Shown piece by piece: positions 44,999 through 54,097 of a DNA stretch of 64,000 nucleotides. Within the stretch, counting starts at the first letter, position 1; each line of letters starts with the position of its first letter. This DNA comes from an uncultured Gemmiger sp. (GTDB lineage Bacteria > Bacillota > Clostridia > Oscillospirales > Ruminococcaceae). Below the pieces are notes generated by a model. That model was not told the origin of the DNA and made no database searches. It saw only the letters and a list, made by a program, of their open reading frames with translations. The stretch lies in contig CALXBE010000007.1 in NCBI GenBank assembly GCA_944386495.1, positions 48,112-112,111 on the forward strand. The letters run 5' to 3'. Position numbers and translations under genes: made by a program.

Positions 44999-45895
44999 AT
45001 GGGATGGGTTATTCCGGTAATTATTCTGGCAATTGTAGTAATTGTGCTGCTCCGGTGCGTGCGAATCGTGCCTCAGGCAGACGCCTGGGTGTTGGAACGG
45101 CTGGGCCGGTATCAGAAAACCTGGGAGGCCGGCATCCATTTCCGCATTCCCATCATTGAGCGGGTGGTGCGGAAAATCAGCCTGAAAGAGCAGGTGGCCG
45201 ACTTTGAGCCCCAGCCTGTCATCACCAAGGACAATGTGACCATGATGGTGGACAGCGTGGTCTTCTTCAAGATTTTTGACCCCCGGCTCTTCGCCTACGG
45301 GGTAGAGCGGCCCATCGCCGCCATTGAGAACCTGTCCGCCACCACCCTGCGGAACATCATCGGCAGCATGGACCTGGACAGCACCCTCACCGGACGGGAA
45401 GCCATCAACGGGGAAATCACCAAGACCCTGGACGAGGCCACCGACCCCTGGGGCATCCGCATCACCCGTGTGGAGGTAAAGAACATTGCCCCGCCCAGAA
45501 GCATTACCGAAGCCATGGAGCGGCAGATGAAGGCCGAGCGGGAGAAGCGGGAAGCCATTCTCCGGAGCGAAGGCGAGAAGCAGGCCGCCATCCTCTCCGC
45601 CCAGGGCGAGAAGGAAGCTGCCATCCTCCGGGCTGAGGCCGTCAAGCAGAAGATGATCCGGGAAGCCGAAGGTGAAGCCCAGGCTCTGCTGGCGGTTCAG
45701 CAGGCCAACGCCAATGCCATCCGGCTTTTGAATGAGGCCATGCCCAGCGACAAGGTCCTGGCCCTCAAGAGCCTGGAAGCCCTGGAGAAGGTGGCGGACG
45801 GCAAGGCCACCAAGCTGATCATCCCCAGCAATCTGCAGAATCTGGCCGGTACCGTAGCCAGCATTCAGGAGCTGCTCTCGGGGTCCGGCTCCTGA
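44999..45895 (+). CDS. SPFH/stomatin-prohibitin family membrane protein
   Basis: 298 residues. One N-terminal membrane helix (4-20), the SPFH (band 7) domain (about 22-185), then an alanine/glutamate-rich coiled coil with the repeat pattern EGEKQAAIL / QGEKEAAIL (about 195-235). Such proteins form large ring-like scaffolds at the membrane and are often linked to quality control by FtsH or NfeD-type partners. No NfeD gene is adjacent; the next small membrane ORF at 45926 may be a partner. Confidence 0.93.
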   Translation: MGWVIPVIILAIVVIVLLRCVRIVPQADAWVLERLGRYQKTWEAGIHFRIPIIERVVRKISLKEQVADFEPQPVITKDNVTMMVDSVVFFKIFDPRLFAYGVERPIAAIENLSATTLRNIIGSMDLDSTLTGREAINGEITKTLDEATDPWGIRITRVEVKNIAPPRSITEAMERQMKAEREKREAILRSEGEKQAAILSAQGEKEAAILRAEAVKQKMIREAEGEAQALLAVQQANANAIRLLNEAMPSDKVLALKSLEALEKVADGKATKLIIPSNLQNLAGTVASIQELLSGSGS

Positions 45896-45925
45896 CAGCC
45901 GAGCTATCGGCAGGAAGGGTTTACT

Positions 45926-46162
45926 CTGGATAAGCGCAGAAAAGTAAAAGTTACCACGACCATTGTCTGTCTCATATTCAGCATTTTTGCCTTGTATACC
46001 TTTATCTTTGTTGTAGAGGTATCTTCCGGCTGGCGGACCTTTCTGGTGGTGATAGGGATTTCCTGGATCATATCGCCCTGGCCAACCTGGTTGAATATTA
46101 CGGTAAGAAGTGATTCTGACCGGATGGACGGAACCGGAAAATTGTTTCGGTTCGTGGGCTGA
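45926..46162 (+). CDS. Small two-helix membrane protein with an apparent CTG start
   Basis: 78 codons, in the same frame as the SPFH stop. No ATG, GTG or TTG exists between that stop and the first membrane segment, but AGGAAGGG stands six bases before CTG 45926. The product begins DKRRKVKVTTT and has helices at about 12-31 and 41-58 (with SPWPTW), then a short polar tail. The coding-like pattern (basic start, two helices, own terminator) argues for a real gene. A decayed gene that lost its ATG is the alternative. Confidence 0.45.
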   Translation: MDKRRKVKVTTTIVCLIFSIFALYTFIFVVEVSSGWRTFLVVIGISWIISPWPTWLNITVRSDSDRMDGTGKLFRFVG

Positions 46163-46176
46163 TAGCAAAAAATAAA

Positions 46177-46217
46177 CGGCGGGCGCTGACATTTTGTCAG
46201 CGCCCGCCGCTTTTTTC
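46177..46217. terminator. Bidirectional intrinsic terminator
   Basis: Stem of 15 bp, CGGCGGGCGCTGACA / TGTCAGCGCCCGCCG, with A-run before and six T after (46211-46216). Confidence 0.9.
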
Positions 46218-46235
46218 AATGGTTCTCCGCCCTTA

Positions 46236-46862
46236 TTACAGTTCCTTATAAAAGTCGGTGCGGACCGAGGGGCGGGGTGCGGGAGGATTGACCCCTGCTT
46301 CCTTTCCCGCCTGGATACACTTGAGCATCCATGCCATGTTCCGGCCCAGCCGGTCCATGATCTGAAGTCCCTCCTGGTCCTGCTGTACCTGCTGGGGGTT
46401 GCTGCCGTGGACCATGGGCCAGTACTGGCTGCTGACCAGGGGCATTTCCAGGAACTGGGGGACCTTGTTCAGCACTTCCAGGGCGGCGGTGGTGCCGCCC
46501 CGCCGGGCGCTGACCACGCAGGCTGCGGGTTTATGCCGCAGCTTGGCCCCGGCGCTGATGGCCAGCCGGTGCATGACCCCCATCATGGTAGCGCTGGGTG
46601 CGGCATAATGGACCGGGCTGCCGAACACCACCCCGTCCGCCTCATCCAGCAGGGCCGCTGCCCGGTTGACTCCGTCCTCGTAGATGCATCTGCCGTTTTT
46701 TCCACAGTTGCCGCAGCCGGTGCAGCCGCCGTAGTTTTTTCCGCCTACATGGAGAATTTCGGTCTGGATCCCTTCCTCCTCCAGGGCCTGAGCCACCCGC
46801 TCCAGGGCGGTATAGGTACAGCCCCGGGGTTTGGGGCTTCCGTTGAGCAGCAATACTTTCAT
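46236..46862 (-). CDS. Flavodoxin-fold NAD(P)H:FMN reductase family protein
   Basis: 208 residues. LLNGSPKPRGCTYTAL is the flavin-phosphate loop; the CTGCGNCGKNGRC cluster after residue 47 is typical of the clostridial iron-sulfur-flavoprotein-like branch, and FGSPVHYAAPS binds the isoalloxazine. It likely transfers electrons to an unknown acceptor. Divergent from the methyltransferase at 46944 across an 80-base AT-rich gap that holds both promoters. Confidence 0.88.
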   Translation of the reverse strand: MKVLLLNGSPKPRGCTYTALERVAQALEEEGIQTEILHVGGKNYGGCTGCGNCGKNGRCIYEDGVNRAAALLDEADGVVFGSPVHYAAPSATMMGVMHRLAISAGAKLRHKPAACVVSARRGGTTAALEVLNKVPQFLEMPLVSSQYWPMVHGSNPQQVQQDQEGLQIMDRLGRNMAWMLKCIQAGKEAGVNPPAPRPSVRTDFYKEL

Positions 46863-46943
46863 GGATTTTGCCTCCTCTGTTTAGTTTTATTCTATTTTAT
46901 GTTATACTGATTCTCAGAAGATTGCAAGAAAGGGTTTGACTGT

Positions 46944-48080
46944 ATGGAATGTTCCGTTGCCCGCCAGTGCGGAGGCTGTCTGGGTCCCCGCCGCTCCTAC
47001 CGGGAGCACCTGGCCCAGAAGGAAAAGGAGATGACCGCTCTGCTGGGACGGTTCTGTCCGGTGGAACCCATTCTGGGGATGGAAGACCCTTACCATTACC
47101 GGAACAAATCCATCGCCACCTTTGCCCAGGACCGGGCCGGGAAGCTGGTCAGCGGGATTTATGCCCAGGGCACCCACCGGGTCATTCCGGTGGAGGACTG
47201 TCCCCTCCAGATGGAACTGCTCAACCGGACCCAGGCCGCCGTACTGGCCGCCGCCCGCCGGTGCCGTCTTACCCCTTACCAGGAGGACCGGGGGCAGGGA
47301 CTGCTCCGCCACTGCATGGTACGGTGCGACACCGCCCAGACCCAGGCCCTGGTCACCCTGGTGACCCCCTCGGCCTATTTCCCGGGAAGCCGGAACTTCT
47401 GCAAGGAGCTGACCCGGCTGGCCCCCTGGGTGGTGGGGGTGGTCCAGAGCATCAACCCCCGGGCCACCAGCGCTGTGCTGGGCAAGACCGGGAAGACCCT
47501 TTGGGGAAAGGATTTTCTTCTGGACACCCTGCTGGGCCAGAAGTTTGCCTTGTCCTGGGCCAGCTTTTACCAGGTAAATCCCCGGCAGACCCCACGGTTA
47601 TATGAGACTGCCCTGGACTTTGCCGGGCTGGACGGCACCCAGACGGTGCTGGACGCCTACTGCGGCATTGGGACCATCGGCCTTTGCGCCGCCGTCCGGG
47701 CCGGGCAGGTCATCGGGGTGGAGCTGAACCAGGCCGCCGCCCGGGACGCTGCCGCCAACGCCCGAAGGAACGGGGCGGAGAACGCCCGGTTTTTCCAGGG
47801 GGACGCCACCGAGTGGATGGAGGAGCAGGCCCGCCGGGGCCAGAGCCCCCAGGTGGTATTCCTGGACCCGCCCCGGGCGGGAACCACCCCCCGGTTCATC
47901 CAGGCGGTAAAGGCCATGGGCCCGGAAAAGGTGGTCTATGTAAGCTGCAATCCCCAGACCCTGGCCCGGGACCTGGCGGATTTTGCCGCCGCCGGGTACA
48001 AGGCGGTAAAATGCCGCCCGGTGGATATGTTCCCCTTTACGGCTCATACAGAAGCGGTCTGTCTTTTGGAGCGGCGGTGA
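46944..48080 (+). CDS. 23S rRNA (uracil-C5)-methyltransferase, RlmD/RlmCD/TrmA family
   Basis: 378 residues. A C...CGGC cysteine set at the N-terminus (residues 3-12) binds an iron-sulfur cluster in this family. SAM motif I is LDAYCGIGTIGL, the catalytic Cys is in VSCNPQTLARDL, and LDPPRAG is motif IV. There is no TRAM domain, so the protein is shorter than E. coli RlmD. Which uridine it modifies cannot be told. Confidence 0.92.
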   Translation: MECSVARQCGGCLGPRRSYREHLAQKEKEMTALLGRFCPVEPILGMEDPYHYRNKSIATFAQDRAGKLVSGIYAQGTHRVIPVEDCPLQMELLNRTQAAVLAAARRCRLTPYQEDRGQGLLRHCMVRCDTAQTQALVTLVTPSAYFPGSRNFCKELTRLAPWVVGVVQSINPRATSAVLGKTGKTLWGKDFLLDTLLGQKFALSWASFYQVNPRQTPRLYETALDFAGLDGTQTVLDAYCGIGTIGLCAAVRAGQVIGVELNQAAARDAAANARRNGAENARFFQGDATEWMEEQARRGQSPQVVFLDPPRAGTTPRFIQAVKAMGPEKVVYVSCNPQTLARDLADFAAAGYKAVKCRPVDMFPFTAHTEAVCLLERR

Positions 48081-48099
48081 AGAGCCGACAGCCTTTCTC

Positions 48100-48128
48100 T
48101 TGACAGTCCTTCCGGAAATTGCTATTCT
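48100..48128 (+). promoter_or_regulatory. Promoter of the potassium-uptake genes
   Basis: TTGACA (48100-48105), 17-base spacer, TATTCT (48123-48128). A GCCGGGG / CCCGG leader hairpin follows. Confidence 0.65.
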
Positions 48129-48182
48129 CAAACCAGAAGCCGGGGGTTATCCCGGTTCCTTATTTTGAAATCGAGGCGTAAT

Positions 48183-49481
48183 ATGTTCAGTTTTCTGAAA
48201 AAACAATCCCCCGCCAGAATCATTGCCGGCGGCTTTGCCCTGGTGATCCTGCTGGGGTCCATTCTTCTCTGTCTTCCCTGCAGTGTCAAGGAGGGGGCAA
48301 CCATCCGGTATATTGACGCCCTTTACACCTCCACCAGCGCGGTCTGTGTTACCGGGCTGATTGCGGTGGATGCAGGGGATACCTTCACCCCCCTGGGTCA
48401 GTTTTTCCTGGCCAGTCTCATCCAGATCGGCGGGCTGGGGGTCACCTCCATCGGAGCCGGGGTCATCCTCCTTATGGGAAAGCGGGTGAACCTGAAAGGC
48501 CGGAATCTGATCCGGGAATCCATGAACCTGGATTCCGGCAAGGGAACGGTCCGGTTTTTGAAAAGTGTATTTCTTACCACCATGGCCTTTGAGCTGGCCG
48601 GGGCGGCCTTGAGCTTCCTGGTCTTTATCCGGGACTACCCGCCCCTGCGGGCTTTGGGCATCAGTTTATTCCACTCCGTAGCCGCCTTCAACAATTCCGG
48701 CTTTGACATTCTCGGAAACTATCAGAACCTTATCCCCTACCGGGACAGCGTTCTTCTCAATCTGGTCACCTGCGGCCTTATCTTCTTCGGAGGCATCGGC
48801 TTCCTGGTCATCCGGGAAGTGATTCAGAAGCGGTTCCGGTGGAAGGCCCTTTCCATGCACGCCCGGGTGGTCCTGTCGGTGAGCGGCGTTCTCATTCTGG
48901 TGGGCACCCTGCTGCTCAAGCTCACCGAGAACATCTCCTGGCTGGGCGCCCTTTTCCACAGCGTTTCCGCCCGTACCGCCGGATTCTCCACCTACGCCCT
49001 GGGGGATTTCACCAATGCCGGGCTTCTGGTACTCATCGTACTCATGTTCATCGGCGCTTCCCCGGGGTCTACCGGCGGCGGTATCAAGACCGGCACCTTC
49101 TTTGCCCTGCTCCAGGGAGTGAAATCCGCAGCCACCAACCACTCGGAAAAGGCCTTCCGGTATGCCCTGCCCCCGGATTCCTTCCGGAAGGCGGCGGTCA
49201 TCACCCTGCTGGCCCTCAGCGTGGTGGTGAGCGGCACTTATATCATGGCGGTGATGGAGCCCCAGCTGGACCTGATGGACATTCTTTTTGAGGTGACCAG
49301 CGCCTTTGGCACCGTGGGCCTGTCCACCGGAATCACCACCACCCTTTCCGACGGCAGCAAGCTGCTGTCCATTCTCATTATGTATATCGGGCGGCTGGGG
49401 CCCTTGACCGTGGCCTCCCTTTGGTACTTTACCCGTGGGGAGCGCATCAGCTACCCTGAAGGAAACATTGCCATCGGCTGA
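48183..49481 (+). CDS. Trk/Ktr-type potassium transporter, membrane subunit
   Basis: 432 residues from the ATG at 48183. Four membrane-pore-membrane repeats with filter-like sequences: TSAVCVTGL, FNNSGFDI, SARTAGFST and FGTVGLST. It carries K+ (with Na+ or H+) and forms a complex with the RCK protein made by the next gene, 17 bases on. Length and short termini favour KtrB over TrkH. Confidence 0.94.
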   Translation: MFSFLKKQSPARIIAGGFALVILLGSILLCLPCSVKEGATIRYIDALYTSTSAVCVTGLIAVDAGDTFTPLGQFFLASLIQIGGLGVTSIGAGVILLMGKRVNLKGRNLIRESMNLDSGKGTVRFLKSVFLTTMAFELAGAALSFLVFIRDYPPLRALGISLFHSVAAFNNSGFDILGNYQNLIPYRDSVLLNLVTCGLIFFGGIGFLVIREVIQKRFRWKALSMHARVVLSVSGVLILVGTLLLKLTENISWLGALFHSVSARTAGFSTYALGDFTNAGLLVLIVLMFIGASPGSTGGGIKTGTFFALLQGVKSAATNHSEKAFRYALPPDSFRKAAVITLLALSVVVSGTYIMAVMEPQLDLMDILFEVTSAFGTVGLSTGITTTLSDGSKLLSILIMYIGRLGPLTVASLWYFTRGERISYPEGNIAIG

Positions 49482-49498
49482 CCGGGAGGAAAAATATT

Positions 49499-50173
49499 AT
49501 GTTCAACAAAAAGAAATCCGAAAAAAACACTTACGGCATTGTGGGCCTGGGACGGTTCGGTACTGCTCTGGCTCTGGAGCTGGCTGCTGCCGGCGCCGAG
49601 ATCATTGTCCTGGACCGGGACGAGGAGAAAGTGCGGGAGCTGCGGGATTACACGGAAAACGCCTTTGTGGTGAAGAGCCTGGACAAAAAGACCCTGGCTG
49701 AGACCGGGATCCAGAACTGTGATGTAGGGGCGGTCTGTATCAGTGAGCATATGGATTCCTCCATTCTGACCACCCTGAACCTGGTAAGCCTGGGGGTGCC
49801 CCTGGTGGTATCCAAGGCTTCCAGCCCGGAGCACGGAGAGATCCTGGAAAAGCTGGGGGCGGAAGTGGTCTACCCCGAGCGGGACATGGCCATCCGTCTG
49901 GCCCACCGGCTGGAAGTCTCCAAAATGCTGGACTACATCCAGCTCAGCGAGAAGCTGAACATCTCCAAGCTGATGGTCCCTGAAAAGATGGTGGGGCAGA
50001 CCGTTCTGCAGGTGGACCTGCGAAAGAATTTCGGGGTAAACATCATTGCGGTGGAAAACGGCAAGACCCTGCTGGAATCGGTGGTTCCCGATTACACCTT
50101 CCGTGCCGGGGATATTCTGTTTCTGTCCGGAAGCCGGGCAAATCTGAATCAGTTGGCCGATTGGGCCCGGTGA
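49499..50173 (+). CDS. Trk/Ktr-type potassium uptake regulatory subunit (RCK)
   Basis: 224 residues. The N-terminal RCK domain has the Rossmann GLGRFGTALALEL and an acidic strand end (VLDRD); the C-terminal part (about 140-222) is RCK_C (TrkA-C). It gates the membrane subunit in response to nucleotide. Confidence 0.95.
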   Translation: MFNKKKSEKNTYGIVGLGRFGTALALELAAAGAEIIVLDRDEEKVRELRDYTENAFVVKSLDKKTLAETGIQNCDVGAVCISEHMDSSILTTLNLVSLGVPLVVSKASSPEHGEILEKLGAEVVYPERDMAIRLAHRLEVSKMLDYIQLSEKLNISKLMVPEKMVGQTVLQVDLRKNFGVNIIAVENGKTLLESVVPDYTFRAGDILFLSGSRANLNQLADWAR

Positions 50174-50208
50174 CCTGCCGGCCCTGAAAATAAAAGGAGG
50201 TGCTGTCC

Positions 50209-50469
50209 ATGAAACGGTTGTTTGCTTTGGCGGACGAATACCTGGACCAGTCCGACTGGAAGGTTCTGGCCGCTTTGAAATTCTGTCTGCTTTCCCTGGG
50301 GATCCTCATTGGTCTTTACGCTCCCCGGCGGTACCGCCGGAGCCTTACCCTGACCTGTGTTCCCCTTTTCCTGCTTACCTACCTGCCCCTTATGGACAAG
50401 CTGTTCCGCATCTGGCGGGAGCAGAACCCTCCGGCCCAGCCTGCCCAGGAGGAGACTGACAGCCTGTAA
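50209..50469 (+). CDS. Small hypothetical membrane protein
   Basis: 86 residues from the ATG at 50209, seven bases after a perfect AGGAGGT. Two membrane helices (about 21-39, 48-62) with a basic loop (PRRYRR) between, and a Pro/Gln/Glu tail. Family not recognised, although permease-like small proteins of this shape are common in Clostridia. It follows the K+ regulator by 35 bases and shares its terminator. Confidence 0.7.
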   Translation: MKRLFALADEYLDQSDWKVLAALKFCLLSLGILIGLYAPRRYRRSLTLTCVPLFLLTYLPLMDKLFRIWREQNPPAQPAQEETDSL

Positions 50470-50484
50470 TCATTCTTATAACTG

Positions 50485-50516
50485 CCGTGGGACGGACACC
50501 GTCCCGCGGTTTTTTA
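50485..50516 (+). terminator. Terminator after the potassium-uptake operon
   Basis: Stem CCGTGGGACGG / CCGTCCCGCGG (one mismatch) then six T. Confidence 0.85.
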
Positions 50517-50682
50517 TTCTTTCTTCCATCCTGAAAGATTTTCCCGGAAAAACCTTTCAATTTTTGAACCATAACCATTTTTTCCCTGCGTCTTTGTACC
50601 CTTTTTCCATTGTCTTCCCTCCCTTTTTCCCATACACTTAATATGTAATTATCATGTTAAAATGAGGGAAAGGATGATTTAA

Positions 50683-51378
50683 ATGCCGTTTGGCGTTCTG
50701 GTAAACTGCGGGTGTGTTCTCTGCGGCGGTCTTTTGGGGACCGCTCTCAAGCAGGTGATTCCCCAAAAGCTGAATCACTATCTGCCTATGGCTTTCGGCT
50801 GCTCCTCCATCGCCATCGGAATCAACTCCATCATCAAAGCCAATGCCATGACTGCCGTGGTCCTGGCCATTCTGACCGGCTTCACCCTGGGGCAGCTTAT
50901 GGGGCTGGAAGAAAAGAGCGCCCGTTTTTTCGGCTGGCTGGTCCGGGCACTCCATCTGGGCGGAAAAGACATTGACATGGAATTTTATATTACGGCAGTT
51001 GCTCTTTTCTGCTGCAGCGGTTTCGGCTGGTACAGCACTCTGACCGAAGGAATCACGGGAGACCCTTCCCTGCTTCTCTCCAAGTCGGTGCTGGACTTTT
51101 TCACGGCTGTGGTCTTTGCCGCTTCCCTGGGGCTTTCCATCTGCGCTATCCCGCTGCCCCAGGTGGTCATCCTGTTGGGGGTGTTCGGAGCCGGGCGGGT
51201 ACTGGCCCCCTTGCTGACCCCTGCCATGTTTGCAGACCTGTCCGCCTGCGGGGGGATTCTGACCATGGCCGCCGGGCTTCGGGTTTCCAAAATCAAGGTC
51301 ATTCCCCTTGTGGACATGATGCCGGCCCTGATTCTGGTCATGCCCTGCAGTGCCCTCTGGACCGCAGTCATGGGATAA
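50683..51378 (+). CDS. DUF554 family membrane protein
   Basis: 231 residues, six to seven membrane helices. The glycine-rich start VNCGCVLCGGLLGTALKQ and the GFTLGQLMGLEEK block match DUF554 (YdfK-like), a family of unknown function thought to be a transporter. It stands alone between terminators. Confidence 0.88.
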   Translation: MPFGVLVNCGCVLCGGLLGTALKQVIPQKLNHYLPMAFGCSSIAIGINSIIKANAMTAVVLAILTGFTLGQLMGLEEKSARFFGWLVRALHLGGKDIDMEFYITAVALFCCSGFGWYSTLTEGITGDPSLLLSKSVLDFFTAVVFAASLGLSICAIPLPQVVILLGVFGAGRVLAPLLTPAMFADLSACGGILTMAAGLRVSKIKVIPLVDMMPALILVMPCSALWTAVMG

Positions 51379-51391
51379 CCCTTTAAAATCG

Positions 51392-51432
51392 AAAAAGCCG
51401 CCCGGAAGGAAAATCCCTCCGGGCGGCTTTTT
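51392..51432. terminator. Bidirectional intrinsic terminator
   Basis: Stem GCCGCCCGGA / TCCGGGCGGC (51397-51427) with A-run and T-run. Confidence 0.9.
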
Positions 51433-51441
51433 GTGTTTATT

Positions 51442-52311
51442 TTACCGTCCGTCTCCCCAGAAGAAGAGGGCAACGGTGCCGGGGCCGCTGTGGGCTCCGA
51501 TTACCGGGCCGATGGTGCCCAGGTAAACTTCCTTGGCTCCGGCCTGGCGGACCTGCTGTTCCAGGTACTTGGCATCTTCCAGGCAGTCCCCGTGGCTGAT
51601 AAAGACCACATTGTTCTCCTTATCCAGGCCATGCTCCCGGTAATGGCGGGCCAGGCTGTCCAGGCTGGTCTTCCGGCCCCGGACCTTTTCCATGTTGATC
51701 AGGTGTCCCTCCTGGTCCACATGAAGCACCGGCTTGATGCCCAGCAGAGTCCCGGCAATGGCAGCGCCACCGGAAAGCCGGCCGCCCCGCTTGAGGAACA
51801 TCAGGTCATCCACCGTAAACCAGGAGTTGAAGCTCTCCCAGTTCTTTTCCATATAATCTGCCACCTGGTCCAGGGAATCTCCCTTTTCCCGCATTTTGGC
51901 AGCGTACCAGACCATCAGGCCCTCCCCCATGCTGGCGTTGAGGGTGTTCACAAACCGGATGTTCCGCTGAGGGAACTCCTCCTTCAGGTCCTCCAGGGCC
52001 AGCTGGGCAGACTGCCAGGTACCGGACAGTCCGCTGGAAAAGACCAGATAGAGCAGGTCCTTTCCCTCGGACAGCACCGGACGGAAGGCATCCTTCATCC
52101 GCTCGCTGTTCACCTGGGCGGTGGTGGACTTGCCTCCGTTCCGCAGACCGTCATAAAATTCCTTGGGGGAAAGCTGACGGTTGTCCGGATAGTTGAGGTA
52201 ATCCTTCCCATCCAGGGTGAACTCCATGGGAATGACCTGCACCCCCAGCTGGTCCACCAGTTCCTGGGTCAGGTCGGCAGTGGATTCGGTAAAAATTTCG
52301 TAGTTGTACAT
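51442..52311 (-). CDS. DegV family fatty-acid-binding protein
   Basis: 289 residues. EIFTESTADLT at the start, VFSSGLSGTWQSA and the RLSGGAA region frame the fatty-acid cleft; these proteins act as FakB subunits, presenting fatty acids to FakA kinase. No fakA is near. Last gene of prmA-rsmE-degV. Confidence 0.93.
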   Translation of the reverse strand: MYNYEIFTESTADLTQELVDQLGVQVIPMEFTLDGKDYLNYPDNRQLSPKEFYDGLRNGGKSTTAQVNSERMKDAFRPVLSEGKDLLYLVFSSGLSGTWQSAQLALEDLKEEFPQRNIRFVNTLNASMGEGLMVWYAAKMREKGDSLDQVADYMEKNWESFNSWFTVDDLMFLKRGGRLSGGAAIAGTLLGIKPVLHVDQEGHLINMEKVRGRKTSLDSLARHYREHGLDKENNVVFISHGDCLEDAKYLEQQVRQAGAKEVYLGTIGPVIGAHSGPGTVALFFWGDGR

Positions 52312-52351
52312 ACCTTGAAATCTCCTTTTTATTAAACCAACGGGTCCCAGA

Positions 52352-53086
52352 TCATTCCAGGTTTCCCGTGAGGGTCATAACAGCGGCCAGAGCGGCCAGG
52401 GGTGCAGTCTCGCACCGGAGGATGCGGGGGCCCAGCCCCACCCGGGTGACCAGGGGGGCTATCTGCTCCACCTCCTGGGCGGAGAATCCTCCCTCCGCCC
52501 CAGTGATGAGGGCGATTTGTTTCAGGCCGGGGTGACGGGCCAGCACCTGGGCCAGGCTCTCCCCGCCTCCCTCGTAGAAGAAGAGGACCAGGTCATATTG
52601 TTCCTCTTCCAGCCGGGCGCAGAGGGCGGAAAAGTCCGGCAGGGCCACCTCCACCTGAGGCAGGATGCCCCGACCGCACTGTTTGGCGGCCTCCTGGGCG
52701 ATTTTCTGGTACCGCTGCTGTTTCTGGTCCTCCTTTTTGGGAGTGGCCACACAGTACCGGCTGAAAAAGGGAACGAACCGGCTGGCGCCCAGTTCCACCC
52801 CGTGGCGAATTTCATCCTCCAGTTTTCCCTGTTTGGGATAGCCTAAAAAGAGGGTGACTTCCACCCCGGGCTCGGCCACGGTGGGGTACCCCTCACTGAG
52901 GGAGAGGGTCACATCCTCCCCCTCTATGGCGGTGACGGTGCCTATATATTCCACTGCATTGGTATCGCAGATGACCAGCTGGTCCCCCACCTTTCCCCGC
53001 ATGACCCGGACAAAGTGGTGTCCGTCCTCAGGGGACAGCCAGGCTTGCCCATTCCGCACTTGGGTGGTAAAATAGCGATGTGGCAT
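52352..53086 (-). CDS. rsmE: 16S rRNA (uracil1498-N3)-methyltransferase
   Basis: 244 residues. An N-terminal PUA-like domain (HHFVRVMRGKVGDQ) and the SPOUT methyltransferase knot with GAEGGFSAQE and LGPRILRCETA at the C-terminus. It modifies U1498 in the ribosomal decoding region. Located 24 bases after prmA, a common pairing. Confidence 0.96.
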   Translation of the reverse strand: MPHRYFTTQVRNGQAWLSPEDGHHFVRVMRGKVGDQLVICDTNAVEYIGTVTAIEGEDVTLSLSEGYPTVAEPGVEVTLFLGYPKQGKLEDEIRHGVELGASRFVPFFSRYCVATPKKEDQKQQRYQKIAQEAAKQCGRGILPQVEVALPDFSALCARLEEEQYDLVLFFYEGGGESLAQVLARHPGLKQIALITGAEGGFSAQEVEQIAPLVTRVGLGPRILRCETAPLAALAAVMTLTGNLE

Positions 53087-53110
53087 AAATGGTTTTTCCT
53101 TTCCCCGGCC

Positions 53111-54025
53111 TTAAGCCAGACCGCAGACCAGGCAGACCCAGCCCTTCTTTTCCTTTACTTCCCGGATGACCAGGCCCTGAGCCTGGAGAGCGGAGATGAC
53201 CTCCTCCTTCCGGGTATCAATGATGCCGCTGGCCACAAACAGGGTCTCGGGCTTCATGAGGGCAGGCAGGGCCGGGGCCAGGGCACAGATGGCAGCCGCC
53301 ACAATGTTGGCAGTGATAATGTCATATTTTCCGCTGGCCTTGTCGCTCAGGTCCCCTACCAGCACCTGGAATTCCTCCCCGATACCGTTGGCGGCGGCGT
53401 TTTCCCCGGCGGTCCGGACACACATGGGGTCGATATCCACACCCTCGGCCCGGGCAGCCCCCAGCTTGAGGGCGGCAATGGCCAGGATTCCGCTGCCGGT
53501 GCCGATGTCCAGCATCCGCTCCCCGCCCTTGATGTTCTCATCCAGGACTTCCAGGCAAAGGCTGGTGGTCTCGTGGGTGCCGGTGCCGAAAGCCATGCCC
53601 GGGTCCATTTTCAGGACGATGCGGTCGGTCTCAAATTCTTCCCAGCTGGGAACCACTGCCAGCCGTTTGCCCACGGTGGTGGCGTGGTAATACTTTTTCC
53701 AGGCGTTCTGCCAGTCCTCCTGCTCTACCCCGGCAGTACCCAGGACATAGGAGATGCCGGCTTCCTCCAGCCGGTCATGGAGCAGCCCCAGAATCTGGCT
53801 GGGCTCCTCGTCGGGGGCCAGGTAGAGGTGAACGATGACCTGGTCCCGGGGCTTGTCCAGCAGTTCCTGCTCGATCAGGTCCACATGGGCGATTTCCTGG
53901 ACCTGCTGTTCCAGGTCGCTGTAATCCTCCACATAAATGCCTCCGTTGGCGATCATGGTAGCGATGGCCTCGGCGGTGTCGGCGGCGGATTTGGGTACGG
54001 TGAGAGTAATATCAGTCCATTCCAT
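53111..54025 (-). CDS. prmA: Ribosomal protein L11 methyltransferase
   Basis: 304 residues. The N-terminal substrate-recognition domain is followed by the SAM fold: MAFGTGTHETTSLCLE, MLDIGTGSGILAIAA (motif I), and the NIVAAAI catalytic loop where the family has N-I-x-x. It methylates L11 lysines and the N-terminus. Confidence 0.95.
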   Translation of the reverse strand: MEWTDITLTVPKSAADTAEAIATMIANGGIYVEDYSDLEQQVQEIAHVDLIEQELLDKPRDQVIVHLYLAPDEEPSQILGLLHDRLEEAGISYVLGTAGVEQEDWQNAWKKYYHATTVGKRLAVVPSWEEFETDRIVLKMDPGMAFGTGTHETTSLCLEVLDENIKGGERMLDIGTGSGILAIAALKLGAARAEGVDIDPMCVRTAGENAAANGIGEEFQVLVGDLSDKASGKYDIITANIVAAAICALAPALPALMKPETLFVASGIIDTRKEEVISALQAQGLVIREVKEKKGWVCLVCGLA

Positions 54026-54097
54026 GGAGTTTTTCTCCTTACATTCAGATTCGTTTATTTTTTCTCCCTCAGGGAGTTTTCAGAAAGGCAGGTTTTT

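Noticed and set aside
53015-54097. Long upstream extension of the acetyltransferase frame
   Set aside because: It runs antisense through prmA; the real start is the ATG at 54098 with its own ribosome site.
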